Origin: Salibacterium qingdaonense
Lineage (GTDB): Bacteria > Bacillota > Bacilli > Bacillales > Marinococcaceae
DNA length: 64,000 bases
Direction of reading: 5' to 3'
Assembly (NCBI RefSeq): GCF_900114715.1
Contig: NZ_FOTY01000003.1
Span: 186,001-250,000, forward strand
Positions 16,483 to 25,328 of the stretch are shown here, piece after piece; position 1 is the stretch's first letter, and every line of letters starts with the position of its first letter. Both the position numbers and the translations under genes were made by a program. The notes under the pieces were generated by a model. That model was not told where the DNA came from, searched no databases, and saw only the letters and a program-made list of their open reading frames with translations.

Positions 16483-16989
16483 ATGTTTATTTCGCTGCTG
16501 GAATTAACTATGGTGGGTATGGCTTTTGGTGCTGCAGCAATGTACAATCTGCATCACCAGAAGCGGATAACGATGCTGATTTTTTTGTTATTTGTCTGTA
16601 CATTTTATATAGGCCTGCTGATAGCAGGGTTTTCATGGCTTCAGGCTGCTGAAGCAGCTTTTCTTTTTGACCTGCTACGTTTTTTAACAGCTGCCTCGGC
16701 GGCTGTATTTGGATGCATGTTCTACCTCCCTTATTACGGTTTTTTTCATGCCCGCTCGGGATATTTGTGGCTGGCGCTTACGTTGCTTTTTTTGTATACC
16801 GGCTGGCACGCCGGGCACTGGGCTTCATCTTTTGTGACAGGAATGCTTTTGATGTTTTTGTTTGCAGCGGCTTATGTAGCCGGTAATACGGTGCAGAGTA
16901 TTCTTCATTTTAAAATGAGGGGACGGTTTTTCGTTCCTTATATTCCGTTTGCAGGTCTGCTTTTCTTTTCTTTGATTATGTTGCTATAA
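16483..16989 (+). CDS. Integral membrane protein, unknown
   Basis: About 168 residues with five or six hydrophobic helices and little soluble sequence. No motif is recognised. The ATG at 16483 has GGGAGGG upstream at proper spacing. It lies between spoVAF and yqgQ, with only seven bases to yqgQ, so it is probably co-transcribed with yqgQ and glcK. Confidence 0.7.
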   Translation: MFISLLELTMVGMAFGAAAMYNLHHQKRITMLIFLLFVCTFYIGLLIAGFSWLQAAEAAFLFDLLRFLTAASAAVFGCMFYLPYYGFFHARSGYLWLALTLLFLYTGWHAGHWASSFVTGMLLMFLFAAAYVAGNTVQSILHFKMRGRFFVPYIPFAGLLFFSLIMLL

Positions 16990-16996
16990 TAGACAT

Positions 16997-17200
16997 ATGA
17001 ATACTGACTTTCAAACTCTCGCAGATATTAGAAAATGGCTGATACAGTTTCGCACCGTCATCTATACAAAAGACCGGCGTATGGACCTTGAACTTCTCGA
17101 AGAAGAAGTGAAAGGAGCGCACGAAGCTGGTTTAATGGACAATAAGAATTATACAAACGCACTGATGATCATTAGAAACGAATATAACCAATTGGACTAA
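16997..17200 (+). CDS. yqgQ: YqgQ family protein (DUF910)
   Basis: 67 residues, a small helical acidic/basic protein with the RKWLIQFRTVIYTKDRR and NALMIIRNEY stretches of YqgQ. YqgQ is a three-helix protein, suggested to bind single-stranded nucleic acid. It lacks a strong Shine-Dalgarno and starts seven bases after the upstream membrane gene, suggesting coupling. As in B. subtilis it precedes glcK. Confidence 0.9.
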   Translation: MNTDFQTLADIRKWLIQFRTVIYTKDRRMDLELLEEEVKGAHEAGLMDNKNYTNALMIIRNEYNQLD

Positions 17201-17231
17201 TAGGACAGAAAAGGTTGGGAGAGCTCAGCTT

Positions 17232-18206
17232 ATGGAAGAAAAATATCTTCTCGGTGTTGACGTCGGAGGTACATCAGTAAAAATCGGTCTTTTCACAGAA
17301 AGTGGCCAACAAAAAGAAAAGTGGTCGATCGCAACGAATAAAGACAATAACGGCGAACATGTTCTTGAAGACATCGCGCGCTCCATTATGAGGAAATGGA
17401 AGGAACACGGGTTGACTGCAGCAGATGTAAAAGGCGCTGGAATCGGTGTTCCGGGGTTTGTTAATGTGAATAAAGGAATGATTCATTTTGCGGTAAACAT
17501 CGGCTGGGTTGATTATCCCGTCACTTCCATCCTGTCAGATTTTCTTCAGATTCCGGTCGTTCTTGATAATGATGCAAATCTTGCGGCCGCAGGTGAGTAC
17601 TGGCAGGGAGCGGGAAATGATGCTGTCGATGTTCTGGTTTTAACACTTGGGACCGGAGTCGGCGGTGGTGTCATTGTAAATGGTGATATCCTGCATGGTG
17701 TGTCGGATATGGCAGGAGAGATTGGTCATGTTACAGTCATCCCTGAAAACGGTGCCCCCTGTAACTGCGGAAAGACAGGCTGTCTTGAAACCGTATCATC
17801 AGCGACAGGAATGGTTCGTATGGCAGAAGAAGCAGCAGAAAAAAATCCGGATTCCATGTTATACATAAAGAAGCAGCAGACACCTTTAACAGCTGAAATT
17901 CTTTTTGAATGTGCAGCTGCCGGCGATCAGACGGCAGATGCTGTTATAGATCTATCTATGCACTACCTTGGAATGGCAGTCGGCAATGCAGCTAACGTGC
18001 TTAATCCTCAGAAGATTGTTATCGGAGGCGGTGTCTCCGCTGCCGGAGAACGGCTTTTAACACCTCTGCGTTCTCATTACAATGTACATGCCCTGCCAAA
18101 AGTGGCGGAGCATACAGCTTTTGCCGCAGCAGAACTGGGAAATGATGCGGGCATCATAGGTGCTGCCTGGCTGGCAAAGCACAAAGCGGCCGCCGACACT
18201 CTATAA
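17232..18206 (+). CDS. glcK: Glucokinase (ROK family)
   Basis: 324 residues. It phosphorylates glucose with ATP in the cytoplasm. The N-terminal phosphate loop DVGGTSVKIGLF, the catalytic Asp in LDNDANLAA, GTGVGGGV, and the ROK zinc-binding CNCGKTGCLE are all present. The ATG follows AAAGGTTGGGAGAGC. It forms a probable operon with yqgQ, as in B. subtilis. Confidence 0.96.
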   Translation: MEEKYLLGVDVGGTSVKIGLFTESGQQKEKWSIATNKDNNGEHVLEDIARSIMRKWKEHGLTAADVKGAGIGVPGFVNVNKGMIHFAVNIGWVDYPVTSILSDFLQIPVVLDNDANLAAAGEYWQGAGNDAVDVLVLTLGTGVGGGVIVNGDILHGVSDMAGEIGHVTVIPENGAPCNCGKTGCLETVSSATGMVRMAEEAAEKNPDSMLYIKKQQTPLTAEILFECAAAGDQTADAVIDLSMHYLGMAVGNAANVLNPQKIVIGGGVSAAGERLLTPLRSHYNVHALPKVAEHTAFAAAELGNDAGIIGAAWLAKHKAAADTL

Positions 18207-18257
18207 CTCTATGAAACAGGAGCGAAAAAAACATAAAGGATTGAAGGAGAAGATGGA

Positions 18258-19667
18258 ATGACAGATTACCGCACAGAAAAGGACTTCCTTGGAGAAAAAA
18301 AGGTGCCGGGCGAGGCTTATTACGGTATACAGACGATCCGTGCAAAAGAAAACTTTCCAATTACAAATTATCCGCCGCATCCGGAGTTGATAAAAGGCTT
18401 CGGTTATGTAAAAAAAGGTGCAGCCATGGCAAACAGGGATGCGGGCATGTTGAACCGCAATATTGCCGGTGCGGTTATTGAAGCATCAGAGGAAGTCATT
18501 GAAGGAAAATTTAATGACCAGTTTATAGTCGACTCCATTCAAGGAGGAGCAGGTACTTCTTTCAACATGAATGCCAACGAGGTTATAGCCAACCGTGCCA
18601 TTGAAATACTCGGGGGTCAAAAAGGACATTATCTCATGGTCAGCCCCAATACACATGTTAATATGGGTCAGTCCACCAATGATTCCTTTCCCACGGCCAT
18701 ACATATTGCTTGTCTCCATCTGGCCAAAGGACTGACAACTGCACTGGATCAACTTCTCCAAACTCTGCAGCAGAAAGAAACAGAATTCGATGATGTTATT
18801 AAAATGGGGCGCACCCATTTACAGGATGCGGTTCCAATCCGTCTTGGCCAGGAATTCAGCGCATACCGCAGGGTGCTTGCACGGGATCTGAAAAGAATCA
18901 GGCAGTCTGTCGATCATCTTTATGAAATCAACATGGGAGCAACAGCTGTAGGGACCGGCCTGAATGCCAATACAGACTACATTTCAAAAGTTCCACGGTA
19001 TTTATCGGAACTGACCGGCTTCCCGTTTTACAGCGCCGAAAACCTTGTGGACGCAACGCAGAATACGGACGCTTATACAGAACTATCCGCTGCTCTGAAA
19101 GTCCATGCTATCAATTTGTCGAAGATGGCAAATGATCTCCGTCTTATGAGCTCTGGACCACGCACAGGACTGAACGAAATTAATCTTCCTTCCAGGCAGC
19201 CCGGATCTTCGATTATGCCGGGAAAAGTAAACCCTGTCATGTGTGAAGTTATCAACCAGATCTCTTTTCAGGTTATCGGCAATGACCATACCATCAGTCT
19301 GGCATCGGAAGCCGGCCAGCTGGAGCTCAATGTCATGGAACCGGTACTGGTATTCAACCTTCTGCAGTCCTTGTCCGTTCTTCAGAACGGATTGAATGTC
19401 TTTTGTGAACACGGTGTAAGCGGAATTACTGCCAACATAGAACACTGCCGCAGCCTTGTTGAAAGAAGTGTCGGCATTATAACCGCCATTAATCCTCATG
19501 TTGGATATGAAACAGCGTCGCGCATTGCCAAAGAAGCGATTGACACCGGCAGAAGCGTCCGGGAAATCTGTCTGGAACGCGATATTTTAAGTGAAGAAGA
19601 ACTGGATAAAATACTGGATTCCAAAGAAATGACGAACCCGGGTATTGCTGGATCAGAATTTCTGTAG
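18258..19667 (+). CDS. aspA: Aspartate ammonia-lyase
   Basis: 469 residues. It reversibly splits L-aspartate into fumarate and ammonia. It belongs to the fumarase/aspartase superfamily, with the signature GSSIMPGKVNP, the TNDSFPTA motif near residue 140 and GRTHLQDAVP near 185. The start MTDYRTEKDFLGEKKVP is typical of aspartase. RBS GAAGGAGAA precedes the ATG. It is an addition to the usual yqg order between glcK and yqgV; in B. subtilis aspartase is encoded in the ansAB operon. Confidence 0.93.
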   Translation: MTDYRTEKDFLGEKKVPGEAYYGIQTIRAKENFPITNYPPHPELIKGFGYVKKGAAMANRDAGMLNRNIAGAVIEASEEVIEGKFNDQFIVDSIQGGAGTSFNMNANEVIANRAIEILGGQKGHYLMVSPNTHVNMGQSTNDSFPTAIHIACLHLAKGLTTALDQLLQTLQQKETEFDDVIKMGRTHLQDAVPIRLGQEFSAYRRVLARDLKRIRQSVDHLYEINMGATAVGTGLNANTDYISKVPRYLSELTGFPFYSAENLVDATQNTDAYTELSAALKVHAINLSKMANDLRLMSSGPRTGLNEINLPSRQPGSSIMPGKVNPVMCEVINQISFQVIGNDHTISLASEAGQLELNVMEPVLVFNLLQSLSVLQNGLNVFCEHGVSGITANIEHCRSLVERSVGIITAINPHVGYETASRIAKEAIDTGRSVREICLERDILSEEELDKILDSKEMTNPGIAGSEFL

Positions 19668-19721
19668 CCAAGCCGGGAACATCAACATATACCTTCCGGT
19701 TCAGAAGGGAAAGGGAGAAGA

Positions 19722-20345
19722 ATGTTCAAAGGAAATAAGCTCGTCGTCCTCCTGCCGATTACGTTAATGATTTTTCTGTTCATAGGGGGCGGATTTTATA
19801 TTAACCAGGCGGAAGAAGTGACAAATGAAAACCTTTCAGAAGAAGTTCAGTGGGAAAGTGAGCTGGCACCGGACGAGAACGGCACCAGGCTCACAGCCTC
19901 GTGGGAATGGGGGCACATGCCGAGTGACGGTCTTCATGGAACCGACTATATCGGGATCACGTTTCTAAATGAAAATGGGGACTCTATGACTGGAGACCAG
20001 GTGGAAAACGCGGAACTTCTCCTTAATCTAAATGGTGGAAATAAGAGAGAAGTAGAACCGGAAACCACGTCAGACGGGGTCCTCTTTGCTGTACCAAATG
20101 AGATGGAAGAAAATCAGACAATTGGCAGCAGCGGAACGATAAACGTTCGCACGAACTCAAACCTGGAGAATAAACGGGTGGTTATCAGCTACCTTCATAC
20201 ATGGGAAGAGCACGGCGGTCTGGAAACTTCGAATACCCGCTTTTTTGATCCTTCTTTTCACGGCGAAAACAGCAATTCCTTCTACTGGGTTATTGAAAAC
20301 TTTATCGAACGTGATACAGATGCAGCAGAAGAGGAGCCTGCATGA
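19722..20345 (+). CDS. Secreted or membrane-anchored protein, unknown
   Basis: 207 residues with an N-terminal hydrophobic segment (about 8-28) that works as an anchor or signal, followed by a strongly acidic soluble domain rich in Glu, Asp and Asn. No lipobox and no recognised domain. RBS GAAAGGGAGAAG precedes the ATG. Its stop overlaps the start of the DUF1385 gene (ATGA), so the two are translationally coupled. The acid-rich exported part fits an alkaliphile or halophile. Confidence 0.65.
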   Translation: MFKGNKLVVLLPITLMIFLFIGGGFYINQAEEVTNENLSEEVQWESELAPDENGTRLTASWEWGHMPSDGLHGTDYIGITFLNENGDSMTGDQVENAELLLNLNGGNKREVEPETTSDGVLFAVPNEMEENQTIGSSGTINVRTNSNLENKRVVISYLHTWEEHGGLETSNTRFFDPSFHGENSNSFYWVIENFIERDTDAAEEEPA

Positions 20346-21397
20346 AAGGCTTATCGTATCAGAACGGAGTTATTTTCATCGGCACAGAACACGCCGGCTG
20401 GGCGGAGTGGAACAAAGACGGACCGGCCGCAGCTGTGATACCTTTAACCTTTTCTTCCATTACGAATATGCTGCTGCATGTTTTTCGTGCCATGCCTTTG
20501 TGGTATAGGAGTATTGGTACCCTGCTTATGTTTTCTGTTATTGTCCCGTTTATATTGCAGTTCTTCACCGAAGCAGCTGTTCCGGGGATGCCTTTCTATG
20601 GTTTGTTGTACTTTTTGATGGGAACCCATTTCTTTTTTCCAAAGGAACTGCGTCAATTCCATGGAGCGGAGCATAAGATTTTCAGTTTCAAGGGTATCAA
20701 AAAAAGGCGGAATTTGTACCGCATCAGAAAATCAATAATCACAAACCGTTACTGTTCTACAAATACAGTGGTTCTTTACTTTTTATTGACAGCAGTTGGT
20801 TTTCTGGTGACACTGCCTTGGCTCCCATGGATGACAGGACTTGCAGCTGCATCCTATACGGCCTTTCCGTTATCTATAGTCCTGCACCGAATCATACAGC
20901 TTCCATTTATGAAAAGCATTCGTGGTCCGGTACTTTTCCTGTCATACACGGTGCAGCGCCGTATTTCGTGCGCGGAACCGGACCGGCGTCATCTCCGGAC
21001 TGCACTGGAAGCGTACAGGGCACTGGCACAGATAGAGTTTCCTCACGTACTTGAAGAGAAAAAAGTGGATTCACCAAAGGAGGTTGATCAAATGGCAATC
21101 GTAGATATCACAGTTGTACCCGTTGGAACAGCGTCGACGAGCATCAGTGAAGATGTTGCTGCCATGCAGCAGGTGCTTGATAACCATTCGGATAAAATTA
21201 ATTCTCAACTCACACCAATGGGAACGGTTCTTGAAGGAAAACTGGAAGATCTTCTATCTATTGTGAAAGAACTCCATGATATCCCGTTTCAGCGTGGGGC
21301 TGCCCGCGTTTCCACCAACATCCGAATTGATGATCGGCGCGATACAGACAATCACAATATAGCAGAGAAACTGACGTCGGTGGAAAACAAACAGTAA
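20342..21397 (+). CDS. DUF1385-like membrane protein fused in frame to a YqgV-type thiamine-binding domain
   Basis: 351 residues in one uninterrupted frame. Residues 1-250 have four or more membrane helices and two features of DUF1385/YqhQ proteins: HGAEHK (about residue 107) and a Cys-Thr-Asn site (NRYCSTN) where DUF1385 has HPRCGTN. Residues 251-351 form a complete MTH1187/YqgV-type domain (MAIVDITVVPVG, VLEGKLEDLL, RGAARVSTNIRIDDRRD), a family reported to bind thiamine. A full Shine-Dalgarno stands immediately before the internal ATG at 21092. Therefore YqgV may be made alone, as a fusion, or both. A terminator follows. Confidence 0.75.
   Translation: MKGLSYQNGVIFIGTEHAGWAEWNKDGPAAAVIPLTFSSITNMLLHVFRAMPLWYRSIGTLLMFSVIVPFILQFFTEAAVPGMPFYGLLYFLMGTHFFFPKELRQFHGAEHKIFSFKGIKKRRNLYRIRKSIITNRYCSTNTVVLYFLLTAVGFLVTLPWLPWMTGLAAASYTAFPLSIVLHRIIQLPFMKSIRGPVLFLSYTVQRRISCAEPDRRHLRTALEAYRALAQIEFPHVLEEKKVDSPKEVDQMAIVDITVVPVGTASTSISEDVAAMQQVLDNHSDKINSQLTPMGTVLEGKLEDLLSIVKELHDIPFQRGAARVSTNIRIDDRRDTDNHNIAEKLTSVENKQ
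21078..21094 (+). promoter_or_regulatory. yqgV: Internal ribosome-binding site and ATG for YqgV
   Basis: AAAGGAGG (21077-21084) is followed by TTGATCAA and ATG at 21092, in the same frame as the upstream DUF1385 region. It would give a 101-residue stand-alone YqgV (21092-21397), which is the normal size of that family. Confidence 0.65.
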
Positions 21398-21555
21398 AAT
21401 ACTTCAGAAAATCACGGAGGAAACGGAAGTAGAAGAGGTTTTCTGAATGAAGGCAGCTGAATGCGCTCCGTAGAAAGTGCAGGAACCGGACGCAGTGATT
21501 GAACAGCAGTAAAGGCCTGACAATACAGAAGTTATAAAATGCAAAAGTACAGCAT

Positions 21556-21617
21556 AATAAATCCGAACGATGTGCATCCGTTCCACTATGAAATGCGGCA
21601 TCGTTCGGATTTTTATT
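21556..21617 (+). terminator. Terminator after yqgV
   Basis: AATAAATCCGAACGATG pairs with CATCGTTCGGATTTTTATT around a 26-base loop. The stem core again contains CCGAACGAT. The 160 bases between yqgV and the hairpin show no gene. Confidence 0.75.
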
Positions 21618-21662
21618 ATTTACCTGCACCATAAGCATGGAAAAGAACAAAACATATGTAAA

Positions 21663-21737
21663 TGGCTGGGATGGCAGGGTTCGAACCTGCGAATCACGGA
21701 ATCAAAATCCGATGCCTTACCGCTTGGCTACATCCCA
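21663..21737 (-). tRNA. tRNA-Gln (TTG)
   Basis: On the minus strand the acceptor TGGGATG pairs with CATCCCA, the anticodon loop gives TTG, and the T-loop TTCGAACC is present. CCA is encoded at 21663-21665. It lies opposite to the comG operon. Confidence 0.94.
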
Positions 21738-21860
21738 GTGTCAATCATTAGGATAAGCAGAATAGTGAAATGCTATGCAAAAATTTTTTTGAGAAAAAGA
21801 AGGAATTTTGTAAACCATGCCGAATAATAATATTATGTTAATAAAAAGGAAGGTGATAAT

Positions 21861-22907
21861 TTGGAAAATATGGAACAGGAGAGTCAGCGTTTAATCGAGC
21901 AGGCGCTGCAGCTGCATGCAACCGATATTCATCTGCAGCCGGGAAGGAAAAAGACAAGTTTATTCTTCCGGATCCACGGACGCTTACGTCCGGTCAGCAG
22001 TATGAGTATACGGTATGCTGAACGATTAACCGCTCATTTTAAATTCAGGGCGGGCATGGACATAGGGGAACAAAGGCGTCCGCAGAATGGATCGCTGCTG
22101 CTTAAAAATACGAGTCCCCCGGTAAATCTCCGCTTCTCCACATTGCCGGCATTCCAAAGGGAAAGTCTGGCGGTCAGGCTCCTTCCACAGCATGAATTTT
22201 TCCAACTATCTTCTATATCCTACACCTCTCACGTAACATCCTATTTTTCTTCCCTTTTAGAACAAAGAAACGGTATGCTGATTTTGACCGGTCCAACCGG
22301 TTCGGGTAAAACGACAACGCTGTATGCATTTTTACATGAACTGGCCGGCCGAGGGGCTCGTATCGTCAGTGTGGAAGATCCGGTGGAAATACAGGATGAG
22401 TCATTTATTCAGACGGAAGTCAATGAAAAAGCCGGTTTGACGTACCGGGAATTGTTGAAGTCTTCTCTCCGGCATGATCCTGATGTTTTGATGATTGGTG
22501 AGATCCGCGATGAACATACTGCTGCCATGGCCGTTCGGGCGGCCTTGACCGGCCATCTTGTGTTGACGACCATGCATGCAGGATCGGCACAGGGGGCCGT
22601 GCAGCGGCTGCAGGATCTGGGATGTCTCTCCTCTGATTTAAAAGAAATTCTTCTCTGTGTCACATCCCAGGAACTTGCTTCCCGCTATTGTCCTCTGTGC
22701 CAAAGCCAGCCCTGCTCCATCTACTGCACCCATTACAGGCACACGTCCCGTACTGCTCTTTTTGACATTTTAGCAGCAGATGAACTGCATCAATGCCTGA
22801 ACGGGAAGGCCGCCTCCGTAACGATTTCCAGGCACAATCAGAGAATGAAAGGTTACAGTCTTGGGCTGTTTCGACCGGCGTACAGAAAGGAGTCGGTTTA
22901 TGTTTGA
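21861..22907 (+). CDS. comGA: Competence pseudopilus assembly ATPase ComGA
   Basis: 348 residues, a cytoplasmic GspE/PilB-type ATPase that drives assembly of the competence pseudopilus for DNA uptake. The Walker A motif GPTGSGKTT is at about 144-152, the Asp box is VEDPVEIQ, and Walker B is VLMIGEIRD. A zinc-binding-type Cys cluster (CPLCQSQPCSIYC) lies near the C-terminus. The start is TTG at 21861 with AAGGAAGGTGATAA upstream. It heads the comG operon. AT-rich DNA upstream contains A and T runs that could be ComK boxes but with imperfect spacing. Confidence 0.94.
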   Translation: MENMEQESQRLIEQALQLHATDIHLQPGRKKTSLFFRIHGRLRPVSSMSIRYAERLTAHFKFRAGMDIGEQRRPQNGSLLLKNTSPPVNLRFSTLPAFQRESLAVRLLPQHEFFQLSSISYTSHVTSYFSSLLEQRNGMLILTGPTGSGKTTTLYAFLHELAGRGARIVSVEDPVEIQDESFIQTEVNEKAGLTYRELLKSSLRHDPDVLMIGEIRDEHTAAMAVRAALTGHLVLTTMHAGSAQGAVQRLQDLGCLSSDLKEILLCVTSQELASRYCPLCQSQPCSIYCTHYRHTSRTALFDILAADELHQCLNGKAASVTISRHNQRMKGYSLGLFRPAYRKESVYV

Positions 22908-23937
22908 GAGGCACGGTTGGGCGAAAGAAGCCAGATCTGATTTTTTAATGAAAACCGGTACATTACTCGAGCAGGGTTATCCTCTCGACCAGGCACTGCA
23001 GCTTATATCGTGGGAACAACCATACAACATTAAGGAAAAAGTACTGCAGATGAGTGAAGAGCTGCGAACCGGCACCGGTTTTCATGAAGTCCTCCATCAA
23101 CACGAATTTCCAGCAGATGTTTGCGCATATGTTTTCTTTTCGGAGCAGGGAGGTTTTCTCTCTGAAGGATTAAAAGGGGCAGGGGAGCTGTATCAAAAAA
23201 GAATCAAAGTCCGGGGTTCAATGCAGAAACTTCTGCGCTATCCTATTGTGTTAATGTGGATTCTTTTTATGATCGCTGTGGTTATGGTGCATTATTTGTT
23301 TCCTTCATTCCGCCGGCTCTTTCAGTCGCTCGACATGGATTTTCCGGTACTTACCCGGATAATGCTGCAGTTGTTTCAGTACGCGCCGTATGCTGCGGTC
23401 ATACTGCTGCCGCTTATTGTGGCAGGTTTCATCTATTATATGTGCCGTTTCCGGCATTTTACACCTCAGCGCCAATACGCCTCTTTGTACCGCCTTCCAT
23501 GGGTAAGTACCTACCTTAAACTTTTTCTCACCTATTATTTTTCTCTTCAGTTCAGCAGCATGCTCAAAGGAGGTGTTTCGATATACGAAGTCTGTCTCGT
23601 TTTTGAAAAGCAGCACCATTTTCCTTTTTTCCAGGTAGAAGGGAGTCAATTGAAACAAAAGCTTAAAGAAGGGAAAACCTTGTATGCAGCTGTCGAGGAA
23701 TCCGGATGGTACCGCGGTGACATGAAGTATGTTATTCAGCACGGTCAGGTTTCCGGGAGATTGGCAGAAGATCTTGCTTTTTACGGGGAACGGATGCTTG
23801 AGGTTCTCGAGGAACGGATCAATAAAACGGTAATGATACTGCAGCCGGTCCTGTTTTTGATTATTGGAGTGGTTATTCTGGGGATGTTTCTGTCCGTATT
23901 TCTTCCCATGTTCCAATTGATGAATTCTATGCAGTAA
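22900..23937 (+). CDS. comGB: Competence pseudopilus membrane protein ComGB
   Basis: About 345 residues. It is a GspF/PilC-type polytopic membrane protein on which pseudopilins are assembled. Two T2SS-F domains are visible, with hydrophobic segments at about residues 120-145, 165-195 and 310-340. The ATG at 22900 has AAAGGAGTC nine bases upstream and overlaps the last codons of comGA by eight bases. A longer frame from 22861 is unlikely. Confidence 0.92.
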   Translation: MFERHGWAKEARSDFLMKTGTLLEQGYPLDQALQLISWEQPYNIKEKVLQMSEELRTGTGFHEVLHQHEFPADVCAYVFFSEQGGFLSEGLKGAGELYQKRIKVRGSMQKLLRYPIVLMWILFMIAVVMVHYLFPSFRRLFQSLDMDFPVLTRIMLQLFQYAPYAAVILLPLIVAGFIYYMCRFRHFTPQRQYASLYRLPWVSTYLKLFLTYYFSLQFSSMLKGGVSIYEVCLVFEKQHHFPFFQVEGSQLKQKLKEGKTLYAAVEESGWYRGDMKYVIQHGQVSGRLAEDLAFYGERMLEVLEERINKTVMILQPVLFLIIGVVILGMFLSVFLPMFQLMNSMQ

Positions 23938-24075
23938 CGTGTAACTTCCAAGTAACAGGAACAGACTGCCCTCTGCTGATGGATCCCCGGAGTATCAGCG
24001 TTGTTCACATTTCACAAACATAAAAAACATGAAAGCCGCTTACTACGGGATAATACAAAGAAAGAAGGAAAAAGA

Positions 24076-24237
24076 ATGACTCGATCCTTGAACGTCGTAT
24101 CCCCGTTTTCATTTGAATCAAAAATCGTTGAACTGGAGAAACGGCTGCAGGCACTTGAAATCAATAAGGAAGAAGACATCATGACCCTGCTCCGTGTACT
24201 GGAAACCAAAACGACAGAAAGAAGGGGAAGCGCATGA
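24076..24237 (+). CDS. Unrecognised small coiled-coil protein inserted in the comG operon
   Basis: 53 residues, with no membrane helix. Residues about 14-45 (KIVELEKRLQALEINKEED, then LLRVLE) form a probable coiled coil. GAAAGAAGGAAAAAGA precedes the ATG at 24076. The stop overlaps the ATG of comGC (ATGA), so comGC translation depends on it. The gap to comGB is 138 bases, unusually wide for this operon. In B. subtilis comGC follows comGB directly as far as I recall. It might be a pilus assembly adaptor; nothing in the sequence proves a function. Confidence 0.7.
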   Translation: MTRSLNVVSPFSFESKIVELEKRLQALEINKEEDIMTLLRVLETKTTERRGSA

Positions 24238-24548
24238 GAAAAAATATCAAAAATGAGTCTGGTTTTACAATGATAGAAATGATGGTGGTACTGCTCATTA
24301 TTACAGTACTTCTTCTCATTGCCGTACCGAATATGGTGAAAAATAATGATGTCGCGCAGTCGAAAGGGTGCGATGCAACGATCAATCTTTTGGAAGCGCA
24401 GGCGGGAGCATACAGGGTGGAACATAAAACCGCAGCGTCATCGCTCGCTGATTTAGAAGAAGGAGGATATGTGGACACCGTCACATGCCCTGATCAGACT
24501 GCACTTACGTTGCATGAGGACGGTACGGTGACGAAAGCGGAACAATGA
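24234..24548 (+). CDS. comGC: Major competence pseudopilin ComGC
   Basis: 104 residues, a type IV pilin-like protein. The prepilin motif GFTMIEMMVVLLII starts at residue 10 after a short positively charged leader, with the conserved Glu five residues into the mature protein. It has two cysteines for the intramolecular disulfide reported in ComGC. ComC peptidase would remove the leader before assembly. It overlaps comGD by four bases. Confidence 0.95.
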   Translation: MRKNIKNESGFTMIEMMVVLLIITVLLLIAVPNMVKNNDVAQSKGCDATINLLEAQAGAYRVEHKTAASSLADLEEGGYVDTVTCPDQTALTLHEDGTVTKAEQ

Positions 24549-24994
24549 AGCGTGCCTTATCGGCAGAACAAGGACACACGTTAATGGAAATAATCCTTGT
24601 ACTGGCTGTCCTTTCCATAATGACAGCCGTCCCTGTTCTGCACCTTCATACGATGTACGATAAAAAACAGGTTGATTATTTTCTGAAGATGCTTGAGGAA
24701 GATTTACGCGCTGGTCAGCAGTTGGCCTATGCCGATCAGGAATGGATTTATTTTCAGGACACAAAAAAGTCTTATCAAATGAGGGAAGGCTCGTATTGGG
24801 AAGACCCTATTCAAACACGGCAGCTTCCTGAAGGTGTATCGTTTAAACGCAGCACCATGACATTTGATGACATCGGCTTCAAAAGCAATGGAAACGCAAG
24901 GAAAGCCGGTACAGTGTTTATACAGACGCCGCACAAAAGCTACAAACTTGTCGTCCTGGTTGGAAAAGGGAGGGTCTATATTGAAGAAAGATGA
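24545..24994 (+). CDS. comGD: Minor competence pseudopilin ComGD
   Basis: 149 residues with a pilin-type N-terminus (QGHTLMEIILVLAVLSIM), where the usual phenylalanine after the cleavage-site glycine is His. The soluble C-terminal domain is unremarkable. Its ATG overlaps the comGC stop (ATGA). Confidence 0.9.
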   Translation: MKRALSAEQGHTLMEIILVLAVLSIMTAVPVLHLHTMYDKKQVDYFLKMLEEDLRAGQQLAYADQEWIYFQDTKKSYQMREGSYWEDPIQTRQLPEGVSFKRSTMTFDDIGFKSNGNARKAGTVFIQTPHKSYKLVVLVGKGRVYIEER

Positions 24995-25328
24995 AAAGGG
25001 TTTTACTTTAATGGAGGCAGTGACAGCTTTGGCGGTTCTTTCTTTATTTTCACTTATTTTCCTGCCGGTATATCAACGCAGTCTGGAGGAGCAGAAAACG
25101 GTAGATGAAGAAAGAACAGCACTTTATCTCTTGGAAAAAGAAGCGTTGACATCCATTTATCATCAACCGGGAGTGGAGACTGGAGATACGGACGGGATTT
25201 ATGAATGGTCCAGGCATTCAAAACAAGCAGGCACAAACCTCTGCCTGCAATGGGAAGGGGGGAATGGCCGTTTTTATAAAAAATGCCTGTTCTTTCTTTC
25301 GTCATTCAAGCGGCATGACACTGATTGA
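24981..25328 (+). CDS. comGE: Minor competence pseudopilin ComGE
   Basis: About 115 residues, starting with TTG at 24981 (LKKDEKGFTLMEA), with AAGGGAGGG eight bases upstream and the pilin cleavage motif KGFTLMEAVTALAV. A frame reaching back to 24864 would bury the prepilin leader and is rejected. It overlaps the end of comGD by 14 bases. Confidence 0.85.
   Translation: MKKDEKGFTLMEAVTALAVLSLFSLIFLPVYQRSLEEQKTVDEERTALYLLEKEALTSIYHQPGVETGDTDGIYEWSRHSKQAGTNLCLQWEGGNGRFYKKCLFFLSSFKRHDTD

Noticed and set aside
21790-21850. Possible ComK boxes before comGA
   Set aside because: A and T runs are present, but not with the AAAA-N5-TTTT spacing in two properly placed copies.
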